Part shown: positions 16,432 through 26,533 of the stretch, in pieces
How positions within the stretch are numbered: position 1 is the stretch's first letter
How the letters are laid out: every line of letters begins with the position of its first letter
Assembly: GCA_023416995.1 (NCBI GenBank)
Contig: JAEZGI010000033.1
Coordinates: 1 to 64,000, forward strand
DNA: 64,000 nucleotides
Direction: 5' to 3'
From: Bacteroidota bacterium
GTDB lineage: Bacteria; Bacteroidota; Bacteroidia; Chitinophagales; Chitinophagaceae
Program-made: the position numbers and the translations under genes
Notes under the pieces: generated by a model
Database searches by the model: none
What the model saw: only the letters and a program-made list of their open reading frames with translations
Told to the model about the DNA's origin: nothing

Positions 16432-18543
16432 TTATTTTTTAAGCTTGCGGACCAAAAATTCAGCAACGGCCCGATCCACCCTGACCATGTTTTCATAACG
16501 CATCCAATGATGCGTTTCGTCGGGTATCATTATGCTCTCATAAGGTTTTCCCTTTTGCTGAAAGCGCCTTATGAGATCAATACTTTCCTCCACCTCAACA
16601 TTACCATCATCATCACCATGAATAAATAGCAAAGGCGATTGCATGCCATCGACCCAGGCTACCGGTGATGATTCCCATAACAGTTTACGGGCGAGTGCTG
16701 CATCCGGTGCCTGTTCACCGGCAAGCGAAGGAAATCCATTCATGAAGTTGTGTACACCATGAATATCAACACCAGCAGCAAACAATTTCGAATCCTTACC
16801 TATTGCAAGCGCAGTGAGAAATCCGCCATATGATCCACCATAAACACCTATAGCAGAAGGATCAACATTTGGTTGACGCGCGAGCCATTCACCTGCAGCC
16901 TTTACATCAAGATACTCTGAAGCACCGAACTCGCCCGCATTTGCGGGGTGCTGAAAGTCGTGTCCATATCCGATACCCAATCGATAATTGACCGATAACA
17001 CAACAAATCCCAGGTTCGCGAGGTACTGGTTCAAAGCATAAGTGTTGGAATAATAATCCCCATAATGCCAACCTACGAGCATCTGTCTTGATGGTCCGCC
17101 ATGAATAAACAATACTGCCGGCATCCTGCCTTTGGGATTTTTTGGTTCGAACACCTGGCCATAAACCTGCAGTCCATCTGCTGCCTGGAACTGAACCGAC
17201 CGCGGTGTTACCAGCGAGTTAAGCGGGAACGTTGCGGGAAGTAAACTTTCACCAACAACACGAACGCTTCCGCTCCGGCTGTCCATAACCGTTACAAGAC
17301 CTGGTTGCTGCGCATTTGCACTTATATATGCGATATGACGGCTATCACCGGTTATTACAGGAAAGGTTTCAATGCCCTTGCCTGGTGTAAGTATTTCCAG
17401 GCCGGGTTTATCAACTGCAATTTTGACCAGGTGCCTCCTGTCTATATCTTCCTTATCAGCACCGGTGTTTGAGCTGGCCAGCAGATAGGAACCATCCGGA
17501 CTTAATTTCACATGTTCCAGTATAATCTTACCAGTGGTTAGCTGAAGCGGATTTCCTCCCGAACTATCAATCGAGTACAGGTGCCCCCAGCCGTCCTGGT
17601 GCGACATAAAAATGACCTTCCCGTTCGCCGCACATTGAAGATTATACCTTCCATGGGTCGAAGGAATAGAACCCCTGACTGTTTTGGGTGATTGCCATAG
17701 CAGTTTGTGCGAACCCGTACCAGCATCAGCTATATGCAACGACCAGGGATTAACCTGGCGGGCAGTTAAAGAGTCCGGTGCACCACCGCGTGCGGCTAGT
17801 TGCGCGAAAACTATTTTTTTACCATCTCTTGTCCATCGCGGGGAAGCAACCCTTGCAAAATCAGGTGCGATCCATTGCAAGGGCGAAGTGGAATCTCTGA
17901 ATATTCCAACAAAAGAATAAGCACCACGGGCGGAAACGAAAAGTAAACTGCTTCCATCCGGTGACCACTCCAGCGAGCCGCAATTGCCCCGCGAATAAAA
18001 CAAACGATATGGTTTTTCTTTGCCATCTAAAGATGCCAGCCATACCTGGCCATTTTTTATATAAGCTACCTTTTTGCCACCTGGATGAATGGCCGGATCA
18101 TCCCCTTCATCAATCAACACCGGTTCACCACCACTAAAAGACATGCTGTACAACTGCACTTTCGGAGCAGTCGGCAAACTTGCCGGATTTCGGGGCTTAT
18201 ATTCATCAAACGCGCCATGATCACCGCCGCGAACAAACACCAGGCGGCTACCATCCATGGTCAGTTGCAGTGATGTTAACTCAAGACCTTCATCGCGATC
18301 ATATGTTGTAAGCTTTTTCAAAGCGAACGAAGGTCCCTCCGCTACATAGATATTGCGTTTGCCCTGCAGGTTGATCGCTACCGCGATACGTGCGCCTTTT
18401 GATGAGGCTGTAAGCTCAGACGGAAAAGGGTAACTGGTAACCGACTCCATACTGAATGACTGGGCATTCGCATATATTATAGCTCCAAGGAGAAATACAG
18501 AAACAACCAGTTTTTTAATTCGTATCAAATGCAAGTTTTTCAT
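16432..18543 (-). CDS. S9 family prolyl-oligopeptidase-like serine peptidase
   Basis: Signal peptide (VVSVFLLGAIIYANA), then a seven-bladed-propeller-like region with repeated SPDG/TRDG/S-x-DG motifs and a C-terminal alpha/beta hydrolase domain. Counting from the upstream ATG at 18552, the nucleophile is Ser574 in GGSYGG, the acid is in HGDDDGNV (645-652) and the base is in ETHHW (681-682). The family cleaves short peptides, often acyl-peptides or dipeptides, and here acts outside the cytoplasm. The start is drawn at the second ATG (18543, MKNLHLIRIKK); either start overlaps the susD stop by about 30-40 bases, so translation is likely coupled. Linkage to SusCD points to imported peptides as substrates. 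Confidence 0.88.
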   Translation of the reverse strand: MKNLHLIRIKKLVVSVFLLGAIIYANAQSFSMESVTSYPFPSELTASSKGARIAVAINLQGKRNIYVAEGPSFALKKLTTYDRDEGLELTSLQLTMDGSRLVFVRGGDHGAFDEYKPRNPASLPTAPKVQLYSMSFSGGEPVLIDEGDDPAIHPGGKKVAYIKNGQVWLASLDGKEKPYRLFYSRGNCGSLEWSPDGSSLLFVSARGAYSFVGIFRDSTSPLQWIAPDFARVASPRWTRDGKKIVFAQLAARGGAPDSLTARQVNPWSLHIADAGTGSHKLLWQSPKTVRGSIPSTHGRYNLQCAANGKVIFMSHQDGWGHLYSIDSSGGNPLQLTTGKIILEHVKLSPDGSYLLASSNTGADKEDIDRRHLVKIAVDKPGLEILTPGKGIETFPVITGDSRHIAYISANAQQPGLVTVMDSRSGSVRVVGESLLPATFPLNSLVTPRSVQFQAADGLQVYGQVFEPKNPKGRMPAVLFIHGGPSRQMLVGWHYGDYYSNTYALNQYLANLGFVVLSVNYRLGIGYGHDFQHPANAGEFGASEYLDVKAAGEWLARQPNVDPSAIGVYGGSYGGFLTALAIGKDSKLFAAGVDIHGVHNFMNGFPSLAGEQAPDAALARKLLWESSPVAWVDGMQSPLLFIHGDDDGNVEVEESIDLIRRFQQKGKPYESIMIPDETHHWMRYENMVRVDRAVAEFLVRKLKK

Positions 18544-19927
18544 CAAGTCCATCTATTGTAGGTACGTTAGCGCTGTTGCGACTGATCTCAACTGTAGGAT
18601 ATGCGAACCGGCGGATAAACGTATTCATTGCTGCATTCTGAGGTAAGGTAAAATCTTTATAGCCATAATCGAACCGGCGTGCATCAACCCATGACTCAGG
18701 ATGAAGGAACATGGCTACGTATTTTTCTTTGAAGATATCGGCCAGGCTAAGATTTGCCTGCCCAACCGCTACCACAGGGTTATTGAGGTAAGTAGTTATA
18801 TCACCACTCGCTACACCCAGTTTTTCCATATGCGATCTGATACCTTCAAGGTAAGCAGTGTATGCACGCGGTCTTTCAGCAGATCGTAAAGCTGCCTCGG
18901 CTTCTATAAACTTCATTTCTGAATAAGTAACTAACCAAAGCGGTGCATTGCCCTTAGAGTAAAATCCATCAACTGATAAATACGATTCTTCCTGGTTTGT
19001 TCCGGTACCAATTCTACCCGCACCATTCGGTGTACCCCGGTAATCACCGAACCTGGTAAGGGTCGCAATCTTTGCGAGGCGCGGGTCGACCACGCCGAAG
19101 GTTGAGCCATCCAGCGCATCAACAAACTGGGTACTCAGCCAGCCATCCAATAGTAGGTTGATGTTATCATTTGCCACTTCGTTCCAGGGACTGCGGCCGT
19201 TAAATGCAGTCAGCGCTGCGTCATCATCATCAGAAGTATAGGCAGAGCCCAATTCTGTGAGAACAGCAGCAGCACTATAACCCGGTTTCTTTGTCAATTG
19301 ATTCAGAAATCGCGCCTTTAACGCGTGCCCGGTCTTTATCCATGCTGCCACATCGCCACCATGAATCAGATCACTTGTACCATCAAGCACAAGCGAAACA
19401 GACGTTTTGTTCAGTTCCGCCAAACCCTGGTCAAGTAAAGCAATTGTTGTGTCAAATAATGCTGCCTGGTTATCAAATTTTGGTATCAGTAATGATTGAC
19501 CCATCAAAGCTTCACTATATGGAACGTCTCCGAAAGTATTGATCAGCAAATTCAGATTCATTGCCAGTAGTATCTTACCAACACCCAGATGATGGAACGC
19601 GCCTTCCGCAGCCGCCTTATCATTCATCTGACGTACATTCATCATAGCAGCATAGATGGCTGTCCACCTGCTTGAATAATCCACTTCGTTATAAATATCA
19701 CGATCAGAACCCTGAACATTTGACGACAGGTATTGAACCAGGTATGAAGTTTCATATCCCACCCGGTACACATCTAATGCTGATTCGTATGTGGCAGTAA
19801 CCAGCATACCATTCAAAGGAGCATCGGTCACAAGATTGGGATCATCAAGTTTGTCGAGATATTTTGAACAACCTGCAAGAGTGGAAATAAACACCGTTGC
19901 AAGAAGTAGTTTTGAAAAGCGTTTCAT
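18515..19927 (-). CDS. SusD/RagB-family outer-membrane lipoprotein (SusD-like type 2)
   Basis: 470 residues. Lipobox LAGC with acylated Cys20, followed by SKYLDKLDDPN. The region MNVRQMNDKAAAEG ... GVGKILLAMNLNLLINTFGDVPYSEAL is characteristic of the SusD-like 2 (RagB-related) family, with TPR-like helices. It is a surface lipoprotein that caps the partner SusC channel and captures ligand. It is 12 bp after SusC and overlaps the following peptidase gene. The ligand cannot be read from the sequence. Confidence 0.9.
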   Translation of the reverse strand: MKRFSKLLLATVFISTLAGCSKYLDKLDDPNLVTDAPLNGMLVTATYESALDVYRVGYETSYLVQYLSSNVQGSDRDIYNEVDYSSRWTAIYAAMMNVRQMNDKAAAEGAFHHLGVGKILLAMNLNLLINTFGDVPYSEALMGQSLLIPKFDNQAALFDTTIALLDQGLAELNKTSVSLVLDGTSDLIHGGDVAAWIKTGHALKARFLNQLTKKPGYSAAAVLTELGSAYTSDDDDAALTAFNGRSPWNEVANDNINLLLDGWLSTQFVDALDGSTFGVVDPRLAKIATLTRFGDYRGTPNGAGRIGTGTNQEESYLSVDGFYSKGNAPLWLVTYSEMKFIEAEAALRSAERPRAYTAYLEGIRSHMEKLGVASGDITTYLNNPVVAVGQANLSLADIFKEKYVAMFLHPESWVDARRFDYGYKDFTLPQNAAMNTFIRRFAYPTVEISRNSANVPTIDGLDEKLAFDTN

Positions 19928-19939
19928 ATATAAAAGCGA

Positions 19940-22900
19940 TTAAAAGTTAAAGTTGATAGAAGCCAGGTAAGAACGTGTTGCAGGATAAGTGAATCCGGAA
20001 AATCCGTCAACCACGCTACCCGAACTGAAGGAGCTTGCTTCAGGATCGAATGTGCTCCACTTGGTGTTCAACCATAAATTGGTACCGGTGAGTGAAATGC
20101 TAACACCAGAGAGGAAACCGGTTTTTGTAACCAGTTTTGTTGGCAACTGGTAAGTGAGACCAACGGTCCTCAACCTGATCCATGACGCATCTTCTACAAA
20201 CTCTTCTGACGCGCCCCGATAATAGTTACGATAATAACCATTGTTATAGTTTACACCATCAGGTCCAACGCCCTGCCCCAGCCATACCTCTTTGGTATTC
20301 GGAGTGCCGTCTGCCAGCACACCTTTGAATACTTTGGTGCTGTTGCGATCCAATGATCCTTCATGTAATGCAAATGATGCCAGGAAGTTTGCAAACTGGT
20401 TATAGCGATATAACCCCTGCTGCGTATCAAACAGGAATGAAAGAATAAATCCTTTATACCGTAAAGTACTGCTAAGACTTCCGATCCATTTAGGTTGGGA
20501 GTTTGCTATGTATTGTTGTTTGGAAGCGGGGTTCAAAACAGGGAAACCATTCGCACCAATAATTATGGGCAGGTCTTTTTCAAGCACTTGAGGGTTCTCC
20601 GTTTTATCGCCATAATACCTTGCATAGGTACGGCCAAACAAAGCGCCTACCGGTAAGCCCGGAACATATTTCTGGGTAACGGTAGAGCTCAAATAACCAA
20701 AATGACTTGCCATGGCAATCTCAGTGAGACCAGGATATATACTCAGCACTTTGTTAGCATTACGCGTATAATTCACGCGGAGATCCCAGCTCCAGTCTTT
20801 TGATTGCACCACACTACCATTGACACTAATCTCAACCCCCTTGTTCCTGATACTACCCGAATTCAGATAGATCTCATCATAACCGCTGGTAACCGGCACT
20901 TTAACTGGTATGATCAGGTCCTCACTGGTATTGTTATAATAAGTGAAGTCGAGGCCCAGCCGGTTGTTCAGGAACCTTAATTCAACACCACCTTCATATG
21001 AAGTTGTGAACTCGGGTCTCAGATCTGCATCACCAGCCTGGTCAGATAATGTAAAAGGAAGTGTACCATTTGTAAGTGGTGCACCAATGTTGTATCCTTG
21101 CGAGGTTGCATAGGGCACTGCATCCTTACCGATCTTGGCAACACTAAAACGCAGCTTTCCAAAACTGATCCAATCAGGCAAAGTAAAGTTTTCAGAAAAT
21201 ATCCAGCTTGCGCTTGCGGATGGGTAGAAGAAAGAGCGGTTCTCCTTTGATAAGGTAGATGTCCAGTCATTGCGTCCGGTAAATGTCAGATATAAATAGT
21301 TATCCCAGCTTAATGTCCAGTCACCAAATAAACCGACAATGCGGTAATCGCGCATATAGTTGTTTGCGGTAACGCGTTTTGCATTACTAAGGTTGTAGAA
21401 TGTTGGAACCACCAAAGTATCACCCACTGTGTTAACTGTACTTCTTTTTGTTGAATACAAATCGTGACCAACTTTAAACGAAGACTCCAGCTTGTTGCCG
21501 ATCTTATTTTTAAAGTTGAGCATGAGAGTTGAGTTGAGGGTTGTATTCTTCGCCCTGTATTCTGATACAGAACCATAACCAAAAGCCCCGGCAGGATAGA
21601 TTTCATTTGGTACACCCAGTGGACCTGGAGTGGTACGCGTACGCGCATCATTATAAAGATCCACACCGGCCCGGTAACTGATGTCCAGCCATTTCAGCGG
21701 TGAATAGATAAAGTTTGCATTCGCAATGATGCGATCAACATCGTCTTCGTAATGAGTCTGGTCCATCACGTACACCGGGTTATCGTTGCCGGATCCCACT
21801 ATCGTATTCTGTGTACCATCTGCCTTCTTATAATCCCAGATATCCCACCGTGGCGAGAAATAAGTCAGCATTTCATTGTACAGGTCCGCATTGCCGCGCC
21901 GGCCTCCCGACTTGATATAATTGAGAGAAGTACTTACCTGCAGCTTGTCGGAAAATTTGAACTGTCCACCAACTTTAGCCGACAAGTTTCTATAATCTGT
22001 AAAAGGCATGATTCCTTTCTGGTCGAACTGTGAAAAAGCAGCATTGAAGATTGCCTTTTCGGTTCCGCCGGAAAGATTCAGACTGTTCCTGAACTGGTTG
22101 CCTGTTTTGTAACCGTGTTTATAGTTATTAAACAACTCTGCCGGATGGGTCGGATCAATTGCCCTGGCATCTTCAACAGTTGGTCCAAAAGATGGCCAAA
22201 AGCTTGAGGGATCGTATACGTTCAGATTACCCTGGGTATATCTTTTTTGTGTTTCAGGATAAAGATTTATTTCATCAATACCACCCGTTGTTGTGAAGTT
22301 GCCGCGAAGTTTACCGGATCTGCCGGATTTAGTAGTGATAATAATGGCGCCGGTTGCTGCCCTCAATCCATACAACGCAGTTGCAGCCCCACCTTTTAAT
22401 ACGTTGATTGATTCGATATCATCGGGGTTGATATCTGCGGCGCGGTTACTGATGCCCATCAGCGAACTGCCATCACTCACGTCTGTAGTGTTGTCGATCG
22501 GAATTCCATCAACAACAAACAACGGCTGAAAATCACGGTTGGGATCAAGAGAATTGATACCGCGCAGAATGATCTTTGCCCCCTGGCCAGGCGCACCCCC
22601 ACCGGAGTTTATCTGAAGACCGGCGGCCTGACCCTGTAAAGCATTAACAACGTTTGACTGACGGCTTGCAGTAAGATCTGCACCTTTTACTTCTTGTGCA
22701 GAATAGCCAAGCTCACGTTTTTCTCTTCTGATACCCAGCGCGGTTACAGTCACCTCCACGAGGTCGCTGTTGTCGCTTACGAGTGAGAAGCTGAGTTCCG
22801 CAGTTCGTCCGTCAGTAACGGTTACAGTACGCACTTCAGTGGTAAATCCAACCGCGGATACCTGCACGCGGTAATTGCCGGCGGGCAGGTCAGGAAAGCT

Positions 22901-23485
22901 GAACCGGCCGTCTGCATCAGCAGCGGTACCAAATGTGGTTCCCAATAATTCGACCGAAGCACCGGTTACGGGTTCGCCCGATGGGTTAAGAACGCGTCCA
23001 CTGATACCACCATTTACTACAACTTCTTTCGGATTTGTTGTCCCATTATTATTCACAGCCGGCGCCACCGGTGCCCTGCGCACAATAATGTTCGAGTTCA
23101 CCAATTCATACTGCAATCCATGTTGTGTGAACAGATCCAGCAATAGTTTGTCCACCGGCACCTGTTCCACATCTATACTAACATTACGGATAGCCGAAAT
23201 ATCGGTAACCTTATAGGAAAATGGAAGATTGGTAAGCTTACTGATGCGTTTCAATGCGGTGGATAATGATACATTTTTTACCTCGAGTGAAACCTTCATC
23301 TTACTCAAATCCTGCCCGGATCCCGGGCCCGCCATTAAGATGCCATTAAGGGTTAACAAAATTGCTAAAATCGTCATTCTCATAACTAACTGATTCATTT
23401 TGATCGCACCTGGCGAACCATGACGAAATCGGGGTTTAACAGTGCATGGCAAAGGTTCGCGATGCAGTTTCGCGTACAAATTCAT
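19940..23485 (-). CDS. SusC/RagA-family TonB-dependent transporter with STN domain
   Basis: 1181 residues by the longest frame. The first 29 residues precede a typical signal peptide (MNQLVMRMTILAILLTLNG), so the ATG at 23398 may be the true start. In order: STN domain (LEVKNVSLSTALKRISKLTNLPFSYK), a carboxypeptidase-regulatory-like domain (ISGRVLNPSGEPVTGASVELLG), the TonB plug (LQGQAAGLQINSGGGAPGQG and VDGIPIDNTTD) and a large beta-barrel ending in LASINFNF. The STN domain implies signalling to the linked FecR/ECF pair. It pairs with the SusD 12 bp downstream to import an oligomeric nutrient. Confidence 0.95.
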   Translation of the reverse strand: MNLYAKLHREPLPCTVKPRFRHGSPGAIKMNQLVMRMTILAILLTLNGILMAGPGSGQDLSKMKVSLEVKNVSLSTALKRISKLTNLPFSYKVTDISAIRNVSIDVEQVPVDKLLLDLFTQHGLQYELVNSNIIVRRAPVAPAVNNNGTTNPKEVVVNGGISGRVLNPSGEPVTGASVELLGTTFGTAADADGRFSFPDLPAGNYRVQVSAVGFTTEVRTVTVTDGRTAELSFSLVSDNSDLVEVTVTALGIRREKRELGYSAQEVKGADLTASRQSNVVNALQGQAAGLQINSGGGAPGQGAKIILRGINSLDPNRDFQPLFVVDGIPIDNTTDVSDGSSLMGISNRAADINPDDIESINVLKGGAATALYGLRAATGAIIITTKSGRSGKLRGNFTTTGGIDEINLYPETQKRYTQGNLNVYDPSSFWPSFGPTVEDARAIDPTHPAELFNNYKHGYKTGNQFRNSLNLSGGTEKAIFNAAFSQFDQKGIMPFTDYRNLSAKVGGQFKFSDKLQVSTSLNYIKSGGRRGNADLYNEMLTYFSPRWDIWDYKKADGTQNTIVGSGNDNPVYVMDQTHYEDDVDRIIANANFIYSPLKWLDISYRAGVDLYNDARTRTTPGPLGVPNEIYPAGAFGYGSVSEYRAKNTTLNSTLMLNFKNKIGNKLESSFKVGHDLYSTKRSTVNTVGDTLVVPTFYNLSNAKRVTANNYMRDYRIVGLFGDWTLSWDNYLYLTFTGRNDWTSTLSKENRSFFYPSASASWIFSENFTLPDWISFGKLRFSVAKIGKDAVPYATSQGYNIGAPLTNGTLPFTLSDQAGDADLRPEFTTSYEGGVELRFLNNRLGLDFTYYNNTSEDLIIPVKVPVTSGYDEIYLNSGSIRNKGVEISVNGSVVQSKDWSWDLRVNYTRNANKVLSIYPGLTEIAMASHFGYLSSTVTQKYVPGLPVGALFGRTYARYYGDKTENPQVLEKDLPIIIGANGFPVLNPASKQQYIANSQPKWIGSLSSTLRYKGFILSFLFDTQQGLYRYNQFANFLASFALHEGSLDRNSTKVFKGVLADGTPNTKEVWLGQGVGPDGVNYNNGYYRNYYRGASEEFVEDASWIRLRTVGLTYQLPTKLVTKTGFLSGVSISLTGTNLWLNTKWSTFDPEASSFSSGSVVDGFSGFTYPATRSYLASINFNF

Positions 23486-23579
23486 AGCTTTGATTGGTTT
23501 GAAATTCTTAAACAGGATTTACTCGAACTCTGACTGTTCCAGGTGCAACTGGGGCAGTCTTTTTATTTTATTTCAGTTT

Positions 23580-24506
23580 TTACAATTTATTCTTAAGAAT
23601 ATAGTTTCCTTTTTCAATACGCATATCCATGTCTGTTAGTCGGCATAATATCGTCAGCGCATTCTCGATTCCCTGTTCACGTTTAAAACTTGTTGAGATT
23701 TGAAGATTTTTCTGGGAAAGATCTTCAAGCCTGACCGAAACGTCATATACCTTTTCAAGATAAGCAAGCACGTCGCCCAGGGTTTCCTCATCAAAGAGAA
23801 GATTGCCTTCCTGCCAGGCTGCTGTTTCTTCTTCTTTTATAGTTTTCTGTTTCGCTTTTGTTGTAGTGGTTTCGATACTAACCTGCTGTCCGCGGCCAAG
23901 CACCGCAACACGATTGTCAGAGTATCTGACGTTTACCTTACCTCGTTTAACCGACACCGTTACCCGATCCTGGTCGGGATAAGCTTTGATGTTGAATGCC
24001 GTACCAATCACAAGAGTGCTCACCTTCCCTGTTGTAATTACAAACGGAATGCTGTCTGCATGTTTCACATCAAAATAGGCTTCTCCAACCAGGTTCACTC
24101 TTCGTTCGTTCGCCGAAAATTCTTCCGGCACTTCCAGTCTGCTGGCCGCGTTCAACCAAACCTGCGTGCTGTCGGGCAACAACAGGTAGCGGCTTTCGGA
24201 CCGGGCCGTTTGCATTGATGTACTGGCCTGCACACTGTTCTCTGCCACTAACGGCTGCGGTGCAGCCCTTGTTAATACTATCGTTATTACCGCGATCGTT
24301 ATTACCATTATTGATGCGGCCACTTGCAATAACATTGTTTTCTTCTTACGACGTTTCCCTATATCTTCTTCGTAAACGGATCTGATCATTTCATCAGTAA
24401 CTATTACGCCCTGACTGTTGATGTAATCAAACACCTCCTCAAACTCTTCCCGTGTACAGGTATTGTTCAGATATTTAAGGAAAAGATGTCTGATCCTCTT
24501 ATTCAT
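23580..24506 (-). CDS. FecR-family anti-sigma factor
   Basis: 308 residues from the ATG at 24506 (MNKRIRHLFLKYLNNTCTREEF); the reading frame extends upstream to 24584 but that part looks noncoding. N-terminal cytoplasmic anti-sigma helix region, one transmembrane helix (LLQVAASIMVITIAVITIVL), then the periplasmic FecR domain (LLLPDSTQVWLNAASRLEVPEEF, VNLVGEAYFDVKH) and a DUF4974-like C-terminal domain (LEKVYDVSVRLED). It holds the upstream ECF sigma factor and releases it when the STN domain of the transporter reports substrate. It sits between sigma factor and SusC, as in this class of locus. Confidence 0.93.
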   Translation of the reverse strand: MNKRIRHLFLKYLNNTCTREEFEEVFDYINSQGVIVTDEMIRSVYEEDIGKRRKKKTMLLQVAASIMVITIAVITIVLTRAAPQPLVAENSVQASTSMQTARSESRYLLLPDSTQVWLNAASRLEVPEEFSANERRVNLVGEAYFDVKHADSIPFVITTGKVSTLVIGTAFNIKAYPDQDRVTVSVKRGKVNVRYSDNRVAVLGRGQQVSIETTTTKAKQKTIKEEETAAWQEGNLLFDEETLGDVLAYLEKVYDVSVRLEDLSQKNLQISTSFKREQGIENALTILCRLTDMDMRIEKGNYILKNKL

Positions 24507-24623
24507 CGATTGAAATTTGAATGACAAAGCAGTTGAAGTGTTTCCAAAACAGGGCGGCGGATACCATAATTGACGAAGCAACATAGTTTTACTCCTATGC
24601 CCTTTTTAAAAAAAAATTAAAAA

Positions 24624-25196
24624 TTAAGGTAGCAGCAAAACGGCAATAAGGCCAAGGCTTGCTTTTACAAACCGGTGTATTGACCGCAACGCCATTGTCA
24701 TCTGGTTTTTGACGGTATGTGGAGAGATAGATAACTTTTCGGAGATTTCATCATAGTTGAGTCCACCTTCTCTTTTCAATTGATAAACGGCTCTGCGTTT
24801 TTCGGGTAAAGACAAAATTGCTTCCGCCATGATCCTTTCATATTCCCGGGTTTCTGTGATTTCGTCGGGCGACAGCGACGCATCAGAAAGTCTTGCCCAT
24901 AATCTGGCGCGCAGTCTCTCATCCGCAGCGGTCTTTCTTATGTGATCAATCGCGCGGTTTCTTGCGCAGCGGTGCAACCATGCCTCCATATCATTGATGG
25001 ATCCAAACAGTTCATTTTTCTCCCACAACCGGGAGAAAACATCCTGCACAAGGTCAGAAGATTGTTGGGGACATTTAGTGATTTTAAACATGAACCTGAA
25101 CAATGGCTTTTCAAACTGTTGAAACAGTCGGGTGAAATGCAGACTGGCGTCTGAGTCCCTACCCTTGTTATCCATTTTTAAATAACGACTGTTCAT
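24624..25196 (-). CDS. ECF-type RNA polymerase sigma factor
   Basis: 190 residues. Region 2 contains FRFMFKITKCPQQSSDLVQDVFSRLWE and MEAWLHRCARNRAIDHIRK (-10 recognition and melting). Region 4 has LPEKRRAVYQLKREGGLNYDEISEKLSISPHTVKNQM, an HTH that contacts the -35 element. Downstream region 4 ends in a short hydrophobic tail LGLIAVLLLP that is unusual for a soluble sigma factor and may contact the membrane or FecR. First gene of sigma, fecR, susC, susD, peptidase, hydrolase. A second ATG at 25175 is possible. Confidence 0.93.
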   Translation of the reverse strand: MNSRYLKMDNKGRDSDASLHFTRLFQQFEKPLFRFMFKITKCPQQSSDLVQDVFSRLWEKNELFGSINDMEAWLHRCARNRAIDHIRKTAADERLRARLWARLSDASLSPDEITETREYERIMAEAILSLPEKRRAVYQLKREGGLNYDEISEKLSISPHTVKNQMTMALRSIHRFVKASLGLIAVLLLP

Positions 25197-25310
25197 CTAT
25201 GTCATTAGTTCTGGTTACGATACTAAATGTAAGAAAACAGTAACAAAAATTTAAAAATATGTCGTTGTTCAGCAAAAGAATCTTAAAAACATTGGCATTG
25301 CATGTATATT

Positions 25311-25341
25311 AAAAAAAATCCCATAGCAATTGCTATGGGAT
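25311..25341 (-). terminator. Terminator downstream of the desaturase gene
   Basis: Perfect inverted repeat atcccatagc (25318-25327) and gctatgggat (25332-25341) around aatt, with eight A on its left side (25311-25318), so the minus-strand transcript ends in U-run. It lies 24 bp beyond the desaturase stop codon. Confidence 0.85.
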
Positions 25342-25364
25342 CAATAAGATTATTTTATAGCGAT

Positions 25365-26468
25365 TCAGGCAACCATTGCCTCCTTTGAAACTTGGGGAAC
25401 AGGTTTTCGACCCAGTTCACGCATGAATCTGAAATGAGAGCCAACCGCCTTCGTCATTGTCGGAAATTCGCAGTAATAAATATTGTGTTTATCACAAGTT
25501 GCCTTAACGATCTTGCTGAGGGCCGGATAGTGAATATGACTTATCCGGGGGAAAAGATGATGTTCTATCTGGTAATTGAGTCCACCCACAAACCATGATA
25601 TCACTTTATTATCCGGTGCAAAATTCGCGGTTGTTTTTACCTGGTGAATTGCCCATTCGTTTTCCACCATCTTATCGTCAATACCTGCGGCTTCAAACTC
25701 TGTATGTTCTACCACATGGGCCAGCTGGAACACGATGGCCAGTGTGAATCCTAAAAACACGTGCATAAAAGTAAAACCTAGCGCCCAGGCCTGCCAACCT
25801 ACTGCAATCACCGGGATAGCGATATAAAACAACACATACATGGCCTTGCTGAACCAAAACATTAAATGCTCTGCTTTACTCATCTTCTGCATTGGAGTTG
25901 TAAATACCTTTTGGGAGAAGTATTTATTAAGATCCATCATAAATACCCAGGCAAATGATGAAATCGCGTAAACAAGTACAACGTAGATATGCTGAAAGCG
26001 ATGAGCGGGAACCCATTTCTGTGTTGAACACTGGCGCATCAGCGGACTTTTGGCAATATCGTCGTCGATGCCGTCAACATTTGTATAAGTATGGTGAATG
26101 ATGTTGTGTTTGAACTTCCAGATGAATGCGTTACCTCCAAGTGCGTTTAAGGTCAACCCCAAAGTGTCATTCACCCATTTTTTGCTTGAATAGCTGCCAT
26201 GACAGGCATCATGCATGATATTAAATCCAATACTTGCTAATACGAATCCCAGCAGAGATGCAAGTGCAATAGCAAGCAACGGCGGCATTGCGACAGTTAA
26301 TAAGACAATGTAAATGGTGATTGCTGCCGGAATCAGCGTAGCAGCCTTGAGATATAGTTGAAAATTCCCCGTTTTGCGGATATTATTTTCAAGGAAATAT
26401 TGATCGACAGACTTTTTAAGATCGTTAAAAAATACTTTGTTTTTGTTGTTGAAACTGAATTTTGACAT
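25365..26468 (-). CDS. Membrane fatty acid desaturase (front-end type without cytochrome b5)
   Basis: 367 residues with the three histidine clusters of membrane di-iron desaturases: HDACH (86-90), HNIIHH (121-126) and QIEHH (300-304). The Gln in the last box is typical of front-end (delta-5/delta-6-like) or linoleoyl-CoA-type desaturases. Four membrane segments are visible (about 45-85 and 165-250). There is no fused cytochrome b5 domain, so an external electron donor is required. It modifies membrane acyl chains. It is a single-gene unit with its own terminator. Confidence 0.9.
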   Translation of the reverse strand: MSKFSFNNKNKVFFNDLKKSVDQYFLENNIRKTGNFQLYLKAATLIPAAITIYIVLLTVAMPPLLAIALASLLGFVLASIGFNIMHDACHGSYSSKKWVNDTLGLTLNALGGNAFIWKFKHNIIHHTYTNVDGIDDDIAKSPLMRQCSTQKWVPAHRFQHIYVVLVYAISSFAWVFMMDLNKYFSQKVFTTPMQKMSKAEHLMFWFSKAMYVLFYIAIPVIAVGWQAWALGFTFMHVFLGFTLAIVFQLAHVVEHTEFEAAGIDDKMVENEWAIHQVKTTANFAPDNKVISWFVGGLNYQIEHHLFPRISHIHYPALSKIVKATCDKHNIYYCEFPTMTKAVGSHFRFMRELGRKPVPQVSKEAMVA

Positions 26469-26533
26469 AAGATATTTTACAATTACATTGAAGATAACGA
26501 AAAAGGGCCCAACTCCGTTGTCGCCGCGGCAAA

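Noticed and set aside
23399..23485. The first 29 codons of the longest SusC frame as a real extension
   Set aside because: They are followed by a typical signal peptide starting at 23398; a cytoplasmic extension before it would be unusual, so both starts are left open.
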